Below are positions 27,419 to 35,938 of a stretch of 64,000 nucleotides of DNA, piece by piece. A program made the position numbers and the translations under genes. The DNA comes from Bacteroidales bacterium (GTDB taxonomy: Bacteria > Bacteroidota > Bacteroidia > Bacteroidales > Tenuifilaceae). The notes beneath the pieces were generated by a model that had not been told where the DNA came from, did not search any database, and was given only the letters and a program-made list of their open reading frames with translations. The DNA lies in contig JAFGDZ010000003.1 in the NCBI GenBank assembly GCA_016931855.1, positions 1-64,000 of the forward strand. The letters are read 5' to 3'. Positions within the stretch are counted from its first letter, which is position 1. Every line of letters starts with the position of its first letter.

Positions 27419-27787
27419 ATGAACACCTTAAATAAAGATGCAATAGAGGCTGTTGCTAAGGATGTGTTTAACCGATATCCTAAAGCGCAAAAAGTAGCCG
27501 TAACATCCGATGGGATGGCCTTTATTGTAGATAATGGCGATAATGCCGTTAAGAATCACGCTACAAAAAACAGAAGCGGTAAGGAGCTTAAGATATACAA
27601 CTTTACTAGAGATGAGGTAAAACAACCAAAATCTAGCGATCGTGCTGAGGATCTTATTGCCCTTATTGGCTCTTGTAACACTGTTAGTGAGGTTGAATCA
27701 ATAAAAGCCAAAGAGGCTTCGGGTAAAAACCGTTCCACGGTTATTCAAGCGGCAGAAGCCAGGGTAAACGAACTTAAAAAGGATTAG
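27419..27787 (+). CDS. Phage structural-region protein, unknown
   Basis: The product has 122 residues: an N-terminal basic segment (AVAKDVFNRYPKAQKVAVTSDGMAF) and a C-terminal helical part (IALIGSC.TVSEVESIKAKEASGKNRSTVIQAAEARVNEL). It is not recognised. Its place between capsid and sheath suggests a head-decoration or connector role. Two bases separate it from the sheath gene. Confidence 0.6.
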   Translation: MNTLNKDAIEAVAKDVFNRYPKAQKVAVTSDGMAFIVDNGDNAVKNHATKNRSGKELKIYNFTRDEVKQPKSSDRAEDLIALIGSCNTVSEVESIKAKEASGKNRSTVIQAAEARVNELKKD

Positions 27788-27789
27788 CC

Positions 27790-29013
27790 ATGAGTTTCAA
27801 TGGTGCTGATATTAACAAGTTAAATGGAGGTCTGAGCCGAAAGGTTGGCTCAGACCGAACCATTTGCCTTATTGCTGGATTGACCCTAGAGGGGTCTATG
27901 GAGTACAATAAGGCTTACGAGTTACTTTCTATTGAAACGGCTGAGGGGTTAGGTATTACGGTTAGTTCTGATGATACAAATGTGGAGCTAACTCATTACA
28001 ACCTGAGCGAAATGTTTAGGTTAAGCCCTGACACCACCTTCTACTTAATAGCCGTTGACAAAACGAAAACTGTTGCGGCTTTAGTGGCCGATAGTGCGCT
28101 TAAGGCGGCTATTAAATCTATTAAGAACATTAATGTGCTTGGGCTTATAGGTCTAGGTACAAATGTTTCAACCGCATTAGTTGATGCTGTTTCGATTCAA
28201 GGCTTGATTGCAGAATTCGCTTCGGAGCATCTTCTAATTGATGGATGGTTTGTTGAAGGCGTTGGTGCGGCTGTTCCTATTGGCGTTACCGATTACCCAG
28301 ACTTGCGTTCAGTGTCTGCTCCCAATGTAACATACGTAATAGCACAGGATCCTGCTATTGCTTCGTTGAATGATGCGAACAAGCTTAGGGCTGCTGTGGG
28401 TACCGTATTGGGTTCTGTTGGTGTTAGGCGCATACACGAAGATATAGGTAGCGTGGACATTGAGCAAAAACCTCGCTCAAGGAGAGGTGAAGAGAACTAT
28501 TCTTTGAGTAGCGAATTGCTGGGGCGATGGCTTTCTGCGGCTCTGTCGGATGGTAAGCTATTCTCTACTCTCACGCCAGCAGAACAAAAAAGTTTAACGG
28601 CCAAGGGCTATATGTATGTTGGCTCTTTTGCTGATTATGGCGGCTTTTATTTTAATGGCTGTCCAACAGCTGTAGAGGCCACTAGTGATTACGCGTATTT
28701 TAATCACAACTGCATTTGGAATAAAGGGGCTAGAATTATTCGAAGAGTCCTAATTCCACGGGTGAGGTCGAAGGCGCCAACCGACCCTGCTACGGGCTAT
28801 TTAAAAAGCACCTGGGTGTCAGGTCTGGAATCAGCGGTTCTTAGCGCACTTTCCGAAATGGAGTCTGCAGGGAATATTGATGGCAAGGATATTTACATAG
28901 ATTCTGCGCAATCACCATCGGAGGCCGTTCCCTTGCGTGTAAAGGGTCAACTGGTTGTTGGTAAGATAGTTCATGAGTTTGATGTGGACTTGGGTTTAAC
29001 TGATAAAATATAG
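27790..29013 (+). CDS. Tail sheath protein (DUF2586-like)
   Basis: The 407-residue protein fits the DUF2586 tail sheath group: repeated Ala-rich alpha/beta parts, a central RRIHEDIGSVDI...RSRRGEENYSL section, and a C-terminal segment (VLIPRVRSKAPTDPATGYLK...DSAQSPSEAVPLRVKGQLVV) resembling the conserved sheath domain. It forms the contractile tail and is followed directly by the tube gene, so the phage is a myovirus like Mu. Confidence 0.8.
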   Translation: MSFNGADINKLNGGLSRKVGSDRTICLIAGLTLEGSMEYNKAYELLSIETAEGLGITVSSDDTNVELTHYNLSEMFRLSPDTTFYLIAVDKTKTVAALVADSALKAAIKSIKNINVLGLIGLGTNVSTALVDAVSIQGLIAEFASEHLLIDGWFVEGVGAAVPIGVTDYPDLRSVSAPNVTYVIAQDPAIASLNDANKLRAAVGTVLGSVGVRRIHEDIGSVDIEQKPRSRRGEENYSLSSELLGRWLSAALSDGKLFSTLTPAEQKSLTAKGYMYVGSFADYGGFYFNGCPTAVEATSDYAYFNHNCIWNKGARIIRRVLIPRVRSKAPTDPATGYLKSTWVSGLESAVLSALSEMESAGNIDGKDIYIDSAQSPSEAVPLRVKGQLVVGKIVHEFDVDLGLTDKI

Positions 29014-29017
29014 CGCA

Positions 29018-29455
29018 ATGGCAGGTGTAAGCACGTTGATTAACAAGTTTGGCAAGTTGGCTGGATGGAATTCCGTAACAACTAATTTGCTGGGAAGGGA
29101 TGTTGAAGGCATCACTGAACTTGAGTACGATGATGAGCAGGAACTAGAGAACCAGTATGGCGCTGGTGCTTATCCTGTGGGCCGGGGTGAAGGTAATTAT
29201 GCGGCAAAAGCAAGCATTACCCTCTACTTAGAGGAGACTAATGCAATACAGCGCTCTTTGCCCCCTGGTATGAGGCTTTCTCAAATAGCTCCTTTTGATA
29301 TTGTGGTTGAGTACGAATATAACGGGTTTAAGGTTAAGGATCGTATTCATAACTGTCAGTTCAAAGGACGTGGTGTGGCTGTAAAGCAAAACGACAAGGT
29401 TATTGCTTACAAGCATGAGCTGGTTGTAAGTCACATTAGCTGGAATGTGTTGTAG
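29018..29455 (+). CDS. Tail tube protein
   Basis: The 145-residue all-beta protein sits between the sheath and tail-assembly chaperone genes. Features are VSTLINKFGKLAGWNSVTTN, ITELEYDDEQELENQYGAGAYPVGRGEGNY and a C-terminal strand pair ending in SHISWNVL. Function is assigned by position, size and composition. Confidence 0.75.
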   Translation: MAGVSTLINKFGKLAGWNSVTTNLLGRDVEGITELEYDDEQELENQYGAGAYPVGRGEGNYAAKASITLYLEETNAIQRSLPPGMRLSQIAPFDIVVEYEYNGFKVKDRIHNCQFKGRGVAVKQNDKVIAYKHELVVSHISWNVL

Positions 29456-29462
29456 TGTTTAA

Positions 29463-29969
29463 ATGCTAATTAAAAGTACAATGGAAAAATCTGTTAAGAT
29501 ATTACTTGGGGTTGTGGCTCTGCTATTGGCTGCCGTAGCTGTGGTAATTGTTGGTAGTGATGCTTGTTTAACCGCTAGTTCGGTTGACGTTGTTATAGCT
29601 TCCGCTCCTGTGGTGTTCTTTAGCAAGAACATTACGGATGAAATAATTAAAGACTTGAGGCTCAAGTTTGGAAAAATAAAGGTTATAACAATTATTGCTG
29701 AAGAGGCAGAGCTTGACGGTGAAGGAACGGAAATTACTCCAGCAGAGCAGTATCAGTTTTTGGTAAGAAGGCCTGACAGGGGGCTTATTAAAATGCTGCT
29801 TCCGTTAGTTCAACAAGGAAAGCTTGATGACTTTGCCGATAAAGCGGTAAAAAACATGGTTGTTGGTGGAGATATGGATGCCCTTGAGGACGGCATTGTC
29901 TTTATGGGCGTTGTTCAGCATTTAAAATCAATGCTTGCCCCGGCTCAAAGTTTTTTATCCAACGCGTAA
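29463..29969 (+). CDS. Tail assembly chaperone, short (zero-frame) product
   Basis: The 168-residue product has a C-terminal half (ITPAEQYQFLVRRPDRGLIKMLLPLVQQGKLDDF...) that looks like a tail assembly chaperone. The N-terminal ~35 residues are strongly hydrophobic (KILLGVVALLLAAVAVVIV), unusual for this family. It could start at ATG 29463 or 29481. It ends 10 bases after the slippery sequence at 29951-29957; shifting -1 there gives the longer G-GT type product. Confidence 0.72.
   Translation: MLIKSTMEKSVKILLGVVALLLAAVAVVIVGSDACLTASSVDVVIASAPVVFFSKNITDEIIKDLRLKFGKIKVITIIAEEAELDGEGTEITPAEQYQFLVRRPDRGLIKMLLPLVQQGKLDDFADKAVKNMVVGGDMDALEDGIVFMGVVQHLKSMLAPAQSFLSNA
29951..29957 (+). promoter_or_regulatory. 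-1 ribosomal frameshift site T_TTT_TTA
   Basis: In the zero frame the codons are AGT TTT TTA TCC AAC GCG TAA, so T_TTT_TTA is in the correct phase for -1 slippage. The -1 frame then stays open to TGA 30188-30190, entering the tape measure start. This is the usual arrangement at tail assembly chaperone genes. Confidence 0.82.
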
Positions 29970-30190
29970 AGCACTACGAGGTAAACGACCCTATTACAGA
30001 GGGCGATGCCATAATTAGAAAGAACTACCCAAGCATTGTTCCTGATAAACTTGGCGATGATGAGTGGTGTAGGCTTTACGCAGAATCTCTTTACCTAAAC
30101 AAGCTCCATTTTATGAACCTGAAAGCGGCTGTTTTGGCTGCTGCTGCTGAAATATTCAATAATGACAACAGTAACTCAGTGGATACTTGA
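29957..30190 (+). CDS. Frameshift extension of the tail assembly chaperone (T domain)
   Basis: After the slip, the -1 frame encodes about 77 residues: IQRVKHYEVNDPITEGDAII, then RKNYPSIVPDKLGDDEWCRL, then a helical segment LYLNKLHFMNLKAAVLAA. It has no good start codon of its own and covers a gap otherwise lacking a gene, so it is read as the T extension that recruits the tape measure protein. It overlaps the tape measure gene by 29 bases. Confidence 0.8.
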   Translation: MQRVKHYEVNDPITEGDAIIRKNYPSIVPDKLGDDEWCRLYAESLYLNKLHFMNLKAAVLAAAAEIFNNDNSNSVDT

Positions 30191-32147
30191 GCTGGTTGAT
30201 AAGATAACCGCTCCAATGAAGGATATTGCTGGAGCATCCGAAGAGGCCGCTAAAGGGGTTGAGGATGTTGGAGCAAAGGCCGATGAAAGCGGCAAAAAGT
30301 TAAAGGGGATGTCTGCCATTGACCTTAGGGCTATTGGTGATAGCGTAAGGGATTTGGCTGATATGTTTAGTTCTTTGAATGCGCCAGGTGCTGAGTTTGA
30401 TGCACAGCTAAAAGAGATTAAAGCAATTACTGGTGTTACAGGTGATGCGCTAGACCAATTGGGGCTTAAAGCAAGGAAAACGGCAAGGGATTTTGGTGGC
30501 GATGCATCTAAGATGATGGAGAGCTACAAATCTGTACTATCTCGTCTTGGCCCAGATATCGCATCAAGTCAGGATGCGCTAGACTTAATGGGAAGAAACA
30601 TTGCAACGCTTAGCAAAACGATGAACGATGATTCTGTTGGTGCTATGGATGCGTTAACCACAGCAATGCTCCAGTTTGGTGTTGATTTGAGCGACCCTGT
30701 TGCTGCTGCAGATGAGATGTCGAGGATGATGAATGTAATGGCCGCTGGTGCAAAGGAAGGCGCATCGGAGGTGCCTCAAATTGCGGATGCGCTTAAGCAA
30801 GCAGGGGTGCAAGCCCTTGATTCAAAAGTTTCGTTTGAGGAGACCAATGCTGCATTACAGGCTTTAGCCCAAGGTGGGAAGTATGGTAGTGAGGCTGGTA
30901 TAGCTCTGCGTAATGTTTTGGGCAAAATGGCTGGATTGGACGTTATTCCCAAAGAGGCTGTGGCTAAGCTACAGGCTCTTGGGGTTAACTACGATGTGGT
31001 TTCGGACAAAACAATCCCTTTAACAGATAGGCTCAAAGAGCTACAGAAAGCGCAAGGTGATGCAACCATTATGGCTCAGATTTTTGGAACTGAAAACGCT
31101 GCTGCAGCAAACATCTTAATTCGTTCTACCGACTATCAACTTAAGCTTACAGAGGCCATTACTGGCACTAACGTGGCCACGGAGCAGGCTGATATTATTA
31201 TGTCTGGTTACAATCAGACTATAAGCAGGGTTTCGGCGTGGTTTGATGATTTAAAGATTCGCTTTTTTGGAGTAACAAGTGCTATCACGCCCTTTGTTGA
31301 GGGTATGGCTGGTGCAGTTAGCATAATGGCGAATTTTGCCAACGCCAAGCAAGGCGTTGTATTGCTTTTTAATACCCTTAAAACAATGCCTGTTGTTGGC
31401 AGCTTGGTTAGCTGGGCTTCTGGAATTATGTCCGCTGGGTTTGCCACTGCCTCTGCAGGAGCCCATGCTCTTGGTGTTGCCATCATGAGCATTCCTATTA
31501 TTGGATGGATTGCAGCCATTATTGCCGCGTTAATAGCGGTTGGGGTTTACCTATACAAAACATCTGCTACGTTTAGAGGCGTTTTAATGGGAGTTTGGAA
31601 TTTTATAAAGGTAATGTTTACGGGGTGGTACAAGTTTATATGGGAGGTAATGCAGGCCATTCTTCATGTTATTAAGGGTGTTTTTAATCCCAAAAACTGG
31701 TTTGATCCAAACTACAAGTTTAGCGATGCCTTTGATAAGGTTGTTGGGGCTGCAAAGCAGTACGGTTCTGATTTGGCTGGTGCTTACGCGGAGGGTAAGG
31801 CTGAAGGAGAAGAAAGCTTTTATAAGGACAATCCCGACAAGAGACCAGGTGCTAAAGAGCAAAAGGCCAAAGTAGGCGCTGTTGGCTCGGAGATAAAGAA
31901 TGTTTCTCCTCGCCTATCCCAGAGCGATTTGGGTGCGCCGTCAGCATCTGGTGGTACCGTGAGCTCTGGTTTGGGTGGTTCTGGTGGAGGAGGCTCTTCC
32001 ATTAAGCATATCACCCAGAAAATAGACATGAAGAACTACTTTACCCTTAGCGCAGACTCAACAACTAGTGATGTAGATGGAATTGCTGAGCGTGTGGTGA
32101 GAGCAATAAATGACAAGTTGAGAGACGGACTAATAGCAGCCACGTAA
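30162..32147 (+). CDS. Tail tape measure protein
   Basis: The 661-residue protein has the phage-related minor tail domain (TIGR01760-like): AIGDSVRDLADMFSSL, FDAQLKEIKAITG, MMESYKSVLSRLGPDIA and ALTTAMLQFGVDL. It continues into hydrophobic segments at about 390-460 (VGSLVSWASGIMSAGF and IPIIGWIAAIIAALIAVGVY) and a Gly/Ser-rich tail. It sets tail length and is ejected during infection. At 661 residues it predicts a rather short tail. The last base of its stop is the first of the next ATG. Confidence 0.92.
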   Translation: MTTVTQWILELVDKITAPMKDIAGASEEAAKGVEDVGAKADESGKKLKGMSAIDLRAIGDSVRDLADMFSSLNAPGAEFDAQLKEIKAITGVTGDALDQLGLKARKTARDFGGDASKMMESYKSVLSRLGPDIASSQDALDLMGRNIATLSKTMNDDSVGAMDALTTAMLQFGVDLSDPVAAADEMSRMMNVMAAGAKEGASEVPQIADALKQAGVQALDSKVSFEETNAALQALAQGGKYGSEAGIALRNVLGKMAGLDVIPKEAVAKLQALGVNYDVVSDKTIPLTDRLKELQKAQGDATIMAQIFGTENAAAANILIRSTDYQLKLTEAITGTNVATEQADIIMSGYNQTISRVSAWFDDLKIRFFGVTSAITPFVEGMAGAVSIMANFANAKQGVVLLFNTLKTMPVVGSLVSWASGIMSAGFATASAGAHALGVAIMSIPIIGWIAAIIAALIAVGVYLYKTSATFRGVLMGVWNFIKVMFTGWYKFIWEVMQAILHVIKGVFNPKNWFDPNYKFSDAFDKVVGAAKQYGSDLAGAYAEGKAEGEESFYKDNPDKRPGAKEQKAKVGAVGSEIKNVSPRLSQSDLGAPSASGGTVSSGLGGSGGGGSSIKHITQKIDMKNYFTLSADSTTSDVDGIAERVVRAINDKLRDGLIAAT

Positions 32148-32866
32148 TGAACCAATTTGCAGCAAACTATAAAGCAGATTTAGGCCGCACAGCACCAACT
32201 GTGGATACGGCTTTTGTTGGCAAACTTCTTAGTGAGGTGTTTGGCGTAGAGAGCCCTATATACCTACCTACTTGGTGGAGAAAAAGGGATTATAACGCAA
32301 AGCCATACCCCAATGTTAGCGTTGAGCAGCAAACGCAACCCATTGACGGGTATATGGGCATTAATGTTCTTGAAACAGAGGATTATGGTGAAGCACCTGT
32401 AAGGTATGGGCAAAAAGTTTTTGGCGCTTTTTGGTTTAAGGGTGGTACCTATCTAAAGTACGATCTGAACGGTACTCTAAAAGGACATAAGTGCTCTGAT
32501 TTTTTAATGCCGCTTGCTACTATTGTTGATTTCTCTAGACCAAAGACTGTAAAGAAAACGCCAACAATAGGTGGGATGGGTAGCGTAAAGGAAGTCTATG
32601 CCATGGACGATTGGTCGGTGTCCATTAAGGGCATTATAATTCCAGACCAAGATAGAAGCGTTGAGTTTCAAATGAACGAAATGCAGAGGTTTCACGAGAT
32701 TGCTGGCAGCGTAGAGGTTGATGGGCTTGTTTTTGCGCGAAGGAATATTGTTAGGATTGTAACGGAGACGTTGGCTTTTAGCCCAATTCAGGGACGTCCA
32801 AATATGGTTCAGTACACAATAGATGCGGTTAGTGACGAGGATTTTCTTTTAACTGATGTGCTATGA
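32147..32866 (+). CDS. Tail protein, DUF6046-like
   Basis: The 239-residue protein is not catalytic by motif. Sequence such as YLPTWWRKRDYNAKPYPNVSV, KGHKCSDFLMPLATIVDFSRPK, VYAMDDWSVSIKGIIIPDQD and FARRNIVRIVTETLAF recalls the DUF6046 group of Bacteroidota phages, thought to join the tape measure to the baseplate. The place matches Mu gpN. It overlaps neighbours by 1 and 4 bases. Confidence 0.6.
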   Translation: MNQFAANYKADLGRTAPTVDTAFVGKLLSEVFGVESPIYLPTWWRKRDYNAKPYPNVSVEQQTQPIDGYMGINVLETEDYGEAPVRYGQKVFGAFWFKGGTYLKYDLNGTLKGHKCSDFLMPLATIVDFSRPKTVKKTPTIGGMGSVKEVYAMDDWSVSIKGIIIPDQDRSVEFQMNEMQRFHEIAGSVEVDGLVFARRNIVRIVTETLAFSPIQGRPNMVQYTIDAVSDEDFLLTDVL

Positions 32867-33819
32867 CTTTTGCTATTTGTGGAGAGCTGGTATTTCCTGC
32901 TCATAACGGTAGGCCTGCGTTTAGAATTCGCCGATTTAGTGAGGTTAAAATAGAGAGTAGCTGGCAGTCGCTTACCGATACTGCAGATATTGTTCTACCA
33001 AGAAAGGTGAAAGACTTTGACAGAATGAAGGTGTCGGAGTGGTTTAGAGAGGGGGATCCTATTGAGATATACGCTGGCTATAACGGCAACTTGTCGCTTG
33101 AGTTCTCTGGGTATGTTAAGCAGGTTCCTGCTGGAATACCGCTTACCATTACGTGTGAGGATGAGATGTACCAGCTCAAGAGGCGCGCAGTAAGCGTTAG
33201 CTTGGAAGGTTGTTCTTTAAAGGAGCTACTACAGCACGTTGCACCAGGATATAGCATTGTTTGCGATGATACCTCGTTAGGTGCGGTTAGATTTCCAAAG
33301 ATGTCTTCAGCAATGATTCTTGAGGAGCTAGCGAAAAGCGGAATTAGATGCTGGTTTGTGGGCAAAACGCTTTACGCCTTTTCTGTGTCAAGGAGCGACT
33401 GGGTGGATCCAGTAAAGGTGTTACTTGAGAAAACAGCTGGAGAATCATTAAAGCAAAAGGCTGTAGAGAATACGCTGGTAATAGTTAGGCTGCTACGTAA
33501 AATTGGCAAAAAGCTTACGGTGGAGTATGGCGATAAGGGTGCTGGTAAGATAATTACGCGAGAGTTAAGCGGCGTTGAGCGTACTATAGATGATTTGGAG
33601 AGAGAGGCTAAGCGCCTTTATGAGAGGTCTAAAATACCAGGGCTAGACGGAGACGTTACCCTTTTTGGCTTACCCTCTTTGGCTCATGGGATGAAAATTG
33701 CGCTTAGGAGCTCAATATATCCTGAAAAGAATGGCACCTATAGAGTTGATGCAATAACTAAAACCATTAACAGTGGTGGTTATAGGCAAAAGTGTAAACT
33801 AGGAGACAAGGAGCTATGA
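32863..33819 (+). CDS. Baseplate hub protein (gpP/gpD-like)
   Basis: The 318-residue protein begins with a T4 gp27/Mu gpP-type hub layout: LVFPAHNGRPAFRIRRFSEVKIESSW, VLPRKVKDFD, WFREGDPIEIYAGYNG and SGYVKQVPAGIPLTITCEDE. Late portions include GDVTLFGLPSLAHGMKIAL and TYRVDAITKTINSGGYRQ, as in late control D proteins. It would form the central baseplate ring under the tail tube. Confidence 0.8.
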   Translation: MTFAICGELVFPAHNGRPAFRIRRFSEVKIESSWQSLTDTADIVLPRKVKDFDRMKVSEWFREGDPIEIYAGYNGNLSLEFSGYVKQVPAGIPLTITCEDEMYQLKRRAVSVSLEGCSLKELLQHVAPGYSIVCDDTSLGAVRFPKMSSAMILEELAKSGIRCWFVGKTLYAFSVSRSDWVDPVKVLLEKTAGESLKQKAVENTLVIVRLLRKIGKKLTVEYGDKGAGKIITRELSGVERTIDDLEREAKRLYERSKIPGLDGDVTLFGLPSLAHGMKIALRSSIYPEKNGTYRVDAITKTINSGGYRQKCKLGDKEL

Positions 33820-34328
33820 CGCTTAAAAGTGAACTTGATGTGTTTGGAGCCTTGTTTAAACAGCACTTAAATGGCTCGTTTAAGGCAACACTTAGGTGGG
33901 TTACAGCCACTAGTGTGGATTGGGAAAATAAAACAATGACCGCTACCGATAGCGATGAGCTGCCGTACTATGGTGTGCTATTAGGGGTTGGCATGATGGC
34001 CGTAAAGCCAGTGATTAAAACAGATTGCTTAATAGCAATTGTTGAAGGAGATGAGGCTAGCGCTTTTCTGCTTTGCGCAGATGAGGCGGAGCTTATTCAG
34101 TTTAACAACGGTAGCAATGGAGGGTTGGTTTATGTCCATGAGCTAAAAGAGAACCTTCAGAAGCTTACCGCAAGGGTTGATGCTGTGATTGATGCGCTTA
34201 ACAATGCAGCCCCATCGGGAACGCCCGACGGTGGTGCAGCCCTAATTGGCACGATTAAGGCAGCGCTGGCGTTGATTACAGAAAAGGAAGATTTTACTGG
34301 CATTGAGAGTAATTCTATAACACATTAG
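33816..34328 (+). CDS. Baseplate spike-like protein (Mu gp45/gpV position)
   Basis: The 170-residue protein has an N-terminal beta-rich OB-like section (FKATLRWVTATSVDWENKTMTATDSDELPYYGVLL... IVEGDEASAFLLCADEAE) and a C-terminal helical segment. By position it is the spike, but it lacks the long Gly-rich beta-helix expected of a full spike. Bases 33855-33873 within it form a copy of the phage palindrome. Confidence 0.6.
   Translation: MTLKSELDVFGALFKQHLNGSFKATLRWVTATSVDWENKTMTATDSDELPYYGVLLGVGMMAVKPVIKTDCLIAIVEGDEASAFLLCADEAELIQFNNGSNGGLVYVHELKENLQKLTARVDAVIDALNNAAPSGTPDGGAALIGTIKAALALITEKEDFTGIESNSITH
33855..33873 (+). repeat. Dispersed phage palindrome, copy inside spike gene
   Basis: TTTAAACAGCACTTAAATG differs from the portal-start copy (22554-22572, minus strand) at two of 19 positions. 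Confidence 0.65.
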
Positions 34329-34329
34329 T

Positions 34330-34635
34330 ATGAAGGGAGTTTTACTTAATCAGGATATGGGGCTAAACATTCGCGTGGTGAAGAATAGCGAAGGGCTAAT
34401 TACATCTGGTTTGATGCTTGGCAACCCTATTTTTCAAAATGTGTTTTTGGTGCTTAAAATGAGTCAGGGCGATTTAAAGCACGATCCACTTCTTGGAGCA
34501 GGGCTTACAAAGTTTATTCGCGGAAAGTACACTAAGTCTGCTATTGATAGCAGGATTAGGCTTCACTTGACTAGAGCAGGCGTTGACTACGAAGAGTATA
34601 AGCAAATTATAAACGTAAGAATTAATGGAGAGTAA
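34330..34635 (+). CDS. Baseplate wedge protein (gp25/gpW-like)
   Basis: This 101-residue protein has the small gp25-type baseplate size and layout: GLVTSG-like LITSGLMLGNPIFQNVFLVLKMSQGDLKHDPLLGAGL followed by a helical IDSRIRLHLTRAGVDYEEY and a final strand. It corresponds to Mu gp46 by position, between hub/spike and lysis genes. Confidence 0.7.
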   Translation: MKGVLLNQDMGLNIRVVKNSEGLITSGLMLGNPIFQNVFLVLKMSQGDLKHDPLLGAGLTKFIRGKYTKSAIDSRIRLHLTRAGVDYEEYKQIINVRINGE

Positions 34636-34637
34636 CC

Positions 34638-35048
34638 ATGAGAGCAATTAACAAAATCATTATCCATTGCACCGCTACCCCCGAGGGGCGTAATGTTACC
34701 GTTGCCGAAGTGACGCGATGGCACAAAGAAAAAGGCTACAGAACAATAGGCTACCACTACCTAATTGGGCTTAACGGCGAGGTTTGGCGTGGACGTGCCG
34801 AGGCAGAGGTAGGCGCACATTGCGAAGGCGAAAACACTAACTCAATCGGTGTTTGCTACGTTGGAGGTCTAGCCAAAAACGGGAAGCAGGCAAAGGATAC
34901 TCGCACGCAAGAGCAGCGCGATGCGCTTGCTAAGCTAGTAAAGGAACTAAAAGTTAAATACCCTCTTGCCAAGGTGCACGGACATCGCGAGTTTGCCAAC
35001 AAGGAATGCCCAAGTTTTGACGTGCAAGCGTGGCTTAAAACAATATAG
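34638..35048 (+). CDS. Endolysin: N-acetylmuramoyl-L-alanine amidase (Amidase_2)
   Basis: The 136-residue T7-lysozyme-like amidase has zinc ligands seen as His10 (IIIHCTATPEG), His114/His116 (VHGHREF) and Cys124 (KECPSFD). The GYRTIGYHYLIGLNGEVW..R...E.GAHC segment is typical of the fold. It cleaves between muramic acid and L-Ala in peptidoglycan for cell lysis. There is no signal peptide, so it needs a holin or other route. It sits inside the baseplate cluster with two downstream membrane proteins, forming a lysis cassette. Confidence 0.93.
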   Translation: MRAINKIIIHCTATPEGRNVTVAEVTRWHKEKGYRTIGYHYLIGLNGEVWRGRAEAEVGAHCEGENTNSIGVCYVGGLAKNGKQAKDTRTQEQRDALAKLVKELKVKYPLAKVHGHREFANKECPSFDVQAWLKTI

Positions 35049-35050
35049 CT

Positions 35051-35389
35051 ATGACCGATATCATCTCAACTGTAATTATCTCCCTACTCACGGGTTTGGC
35101 TGGCGGATTTTCGGGCTGGTTTTTTAGCCGCAAGCGGCAGAATATAGAGAACATAGACCTTGCGCTAACGACTTGGCAAAAGGTTGTTGACTCGCTTGAG
35201 AATAGAGTTACCGTGCTGCTCTCAAAAGTTGATGCGCTAACAGCAGAAAACTACCAGCTACGTGAAGAACTGGAGCGGTTAAAGATTGAGATGCAGGCGA
35301 AACTCCGTGAAAACAAAAAAATCGAACAACTCGAAAAAAAGGTGCAGAAATATGAAAAGTTACTTACTGATAACAATATTGAGTTTTAG
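35051..35389 (+). CDS. Membrane-anchored coiled-coil lysis protein (holin or inner spanin-like)
   Basis: The 112-residue protein has one N-terminal transmembrane helix (VIISLLTGLAGGFSGWFF), then SRKRQ and a long coiled coil (LENRVTVLLSKVDALTAENYQLREELERLKIEM...). An inner-membrane anchor with a periplasmic coiled coil is the layout of an i-spanin. The opposite topology would give a holin-like or scaffold role. It overlaps the next gene by 38 bases in another frame. Confidence 0.6.
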   Translation: MTDIISTVIISLLTGLAGGFSGWFFSRKRQNIENIDLALTTWQKVVDSLENRVTVLLSKVDALTAENYQLREELERLKIEMQAKLRENKKIEQLEKKVQKYEKLLTDNNIEF

Positions 35390-35885
35390 CATCCTTGCCG
35401 GGTGCCGCTCAACAAGGGTAACAACCAAAGAGGATGTAAAGAGCAACGAGGTGGAAAGCGCGCTATCTACCTCCAACGCATCAACGCGGAGCAGTTTAAG
35501 CGTTAGCGCATCGGTTATTGATTTATCTGTGTTTACCGATAGCACAGAAAGGGAGGTTGAGGTTGTAAAATGGTCGGCACCCGATTCTAGCGGCAAGCAG
35601 TATCCAGTTGAGACAACTCGCATAACCGAAAAGGTTAGGCAAAAGAAGCAAAACAACACGGCGGCTACCAATAGCGTTAACTCGCAGCAAAAAGATACGC
35701 TAGCGGCAGCAGCGGCAACTAGTCGCAATGCCAGTAGCGAAAGGCAAACCACTAATGATGAGAGAAGGGAAGGCAGAAGCACGGCGTGGATTACCTGGGG
35801 AGCAGTAATCCTATCCCTTGGCGCTGTATTTCTGCTGTACCTTGTATTAGCCCGTTTTGGGCTAGTAAAACGCTTTTTGAAGTAA
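35352..35885 (+). CDS. Lipoprotein with C-terminal membrane helix, unimolecular spanin-like
   Basis: The 177-residue protein begins with a lipoprotein signal (MKSYLLITILSFSILAGC, Cys18). A Ser/Thr/Asn/Gln-rich, probably extended periplasmic stretch follows, and it ends with a transmembrane helix at about 145-168 (WITWGAVILSLGAVFLLYLVLA) and a basic tail. A lipid anchor for the outer membrane joined to an inner-membrane helix is the architecture of a u-spanin (as in phage T1). It lies directly after the amidase. The start is ATG 35352; the upstream frame is non-coding overlap. Confidence 0.7.
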   Translation: MKSYLLITILSFSILAGCRSTRVTTKEDVKSNEVESALSTSNASTRSSLSVSASVIDLSVFTDSTEREVEVVKWSAPDSSGKQYPVETTRITEKVRQKKQNNTAATNSVNSQQKDTLAAAAATSRNASSERQTTNDERREGRSTAWITWGAVILSLGAVFLLYLVLARFGLVKRFLK

Positions 35886-35912
35886 CACCCCCTAATTTTC
35901 TTTTACACGCAA

Positions 35913-35929
35913 TTTAAACGGCATTTAAG
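35913..35929 (+). repeat. Dispersed phage palindrome, copy upstream of the LysM gene
   Basis: TTTAAACGGCATTTAAG lies 9 bases before ATG 35939. It fits TTTAAAC-N3-RYTTAAR. Confidence 0.55.
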
Positions 35930-35938
35930 CAGCAAAAC

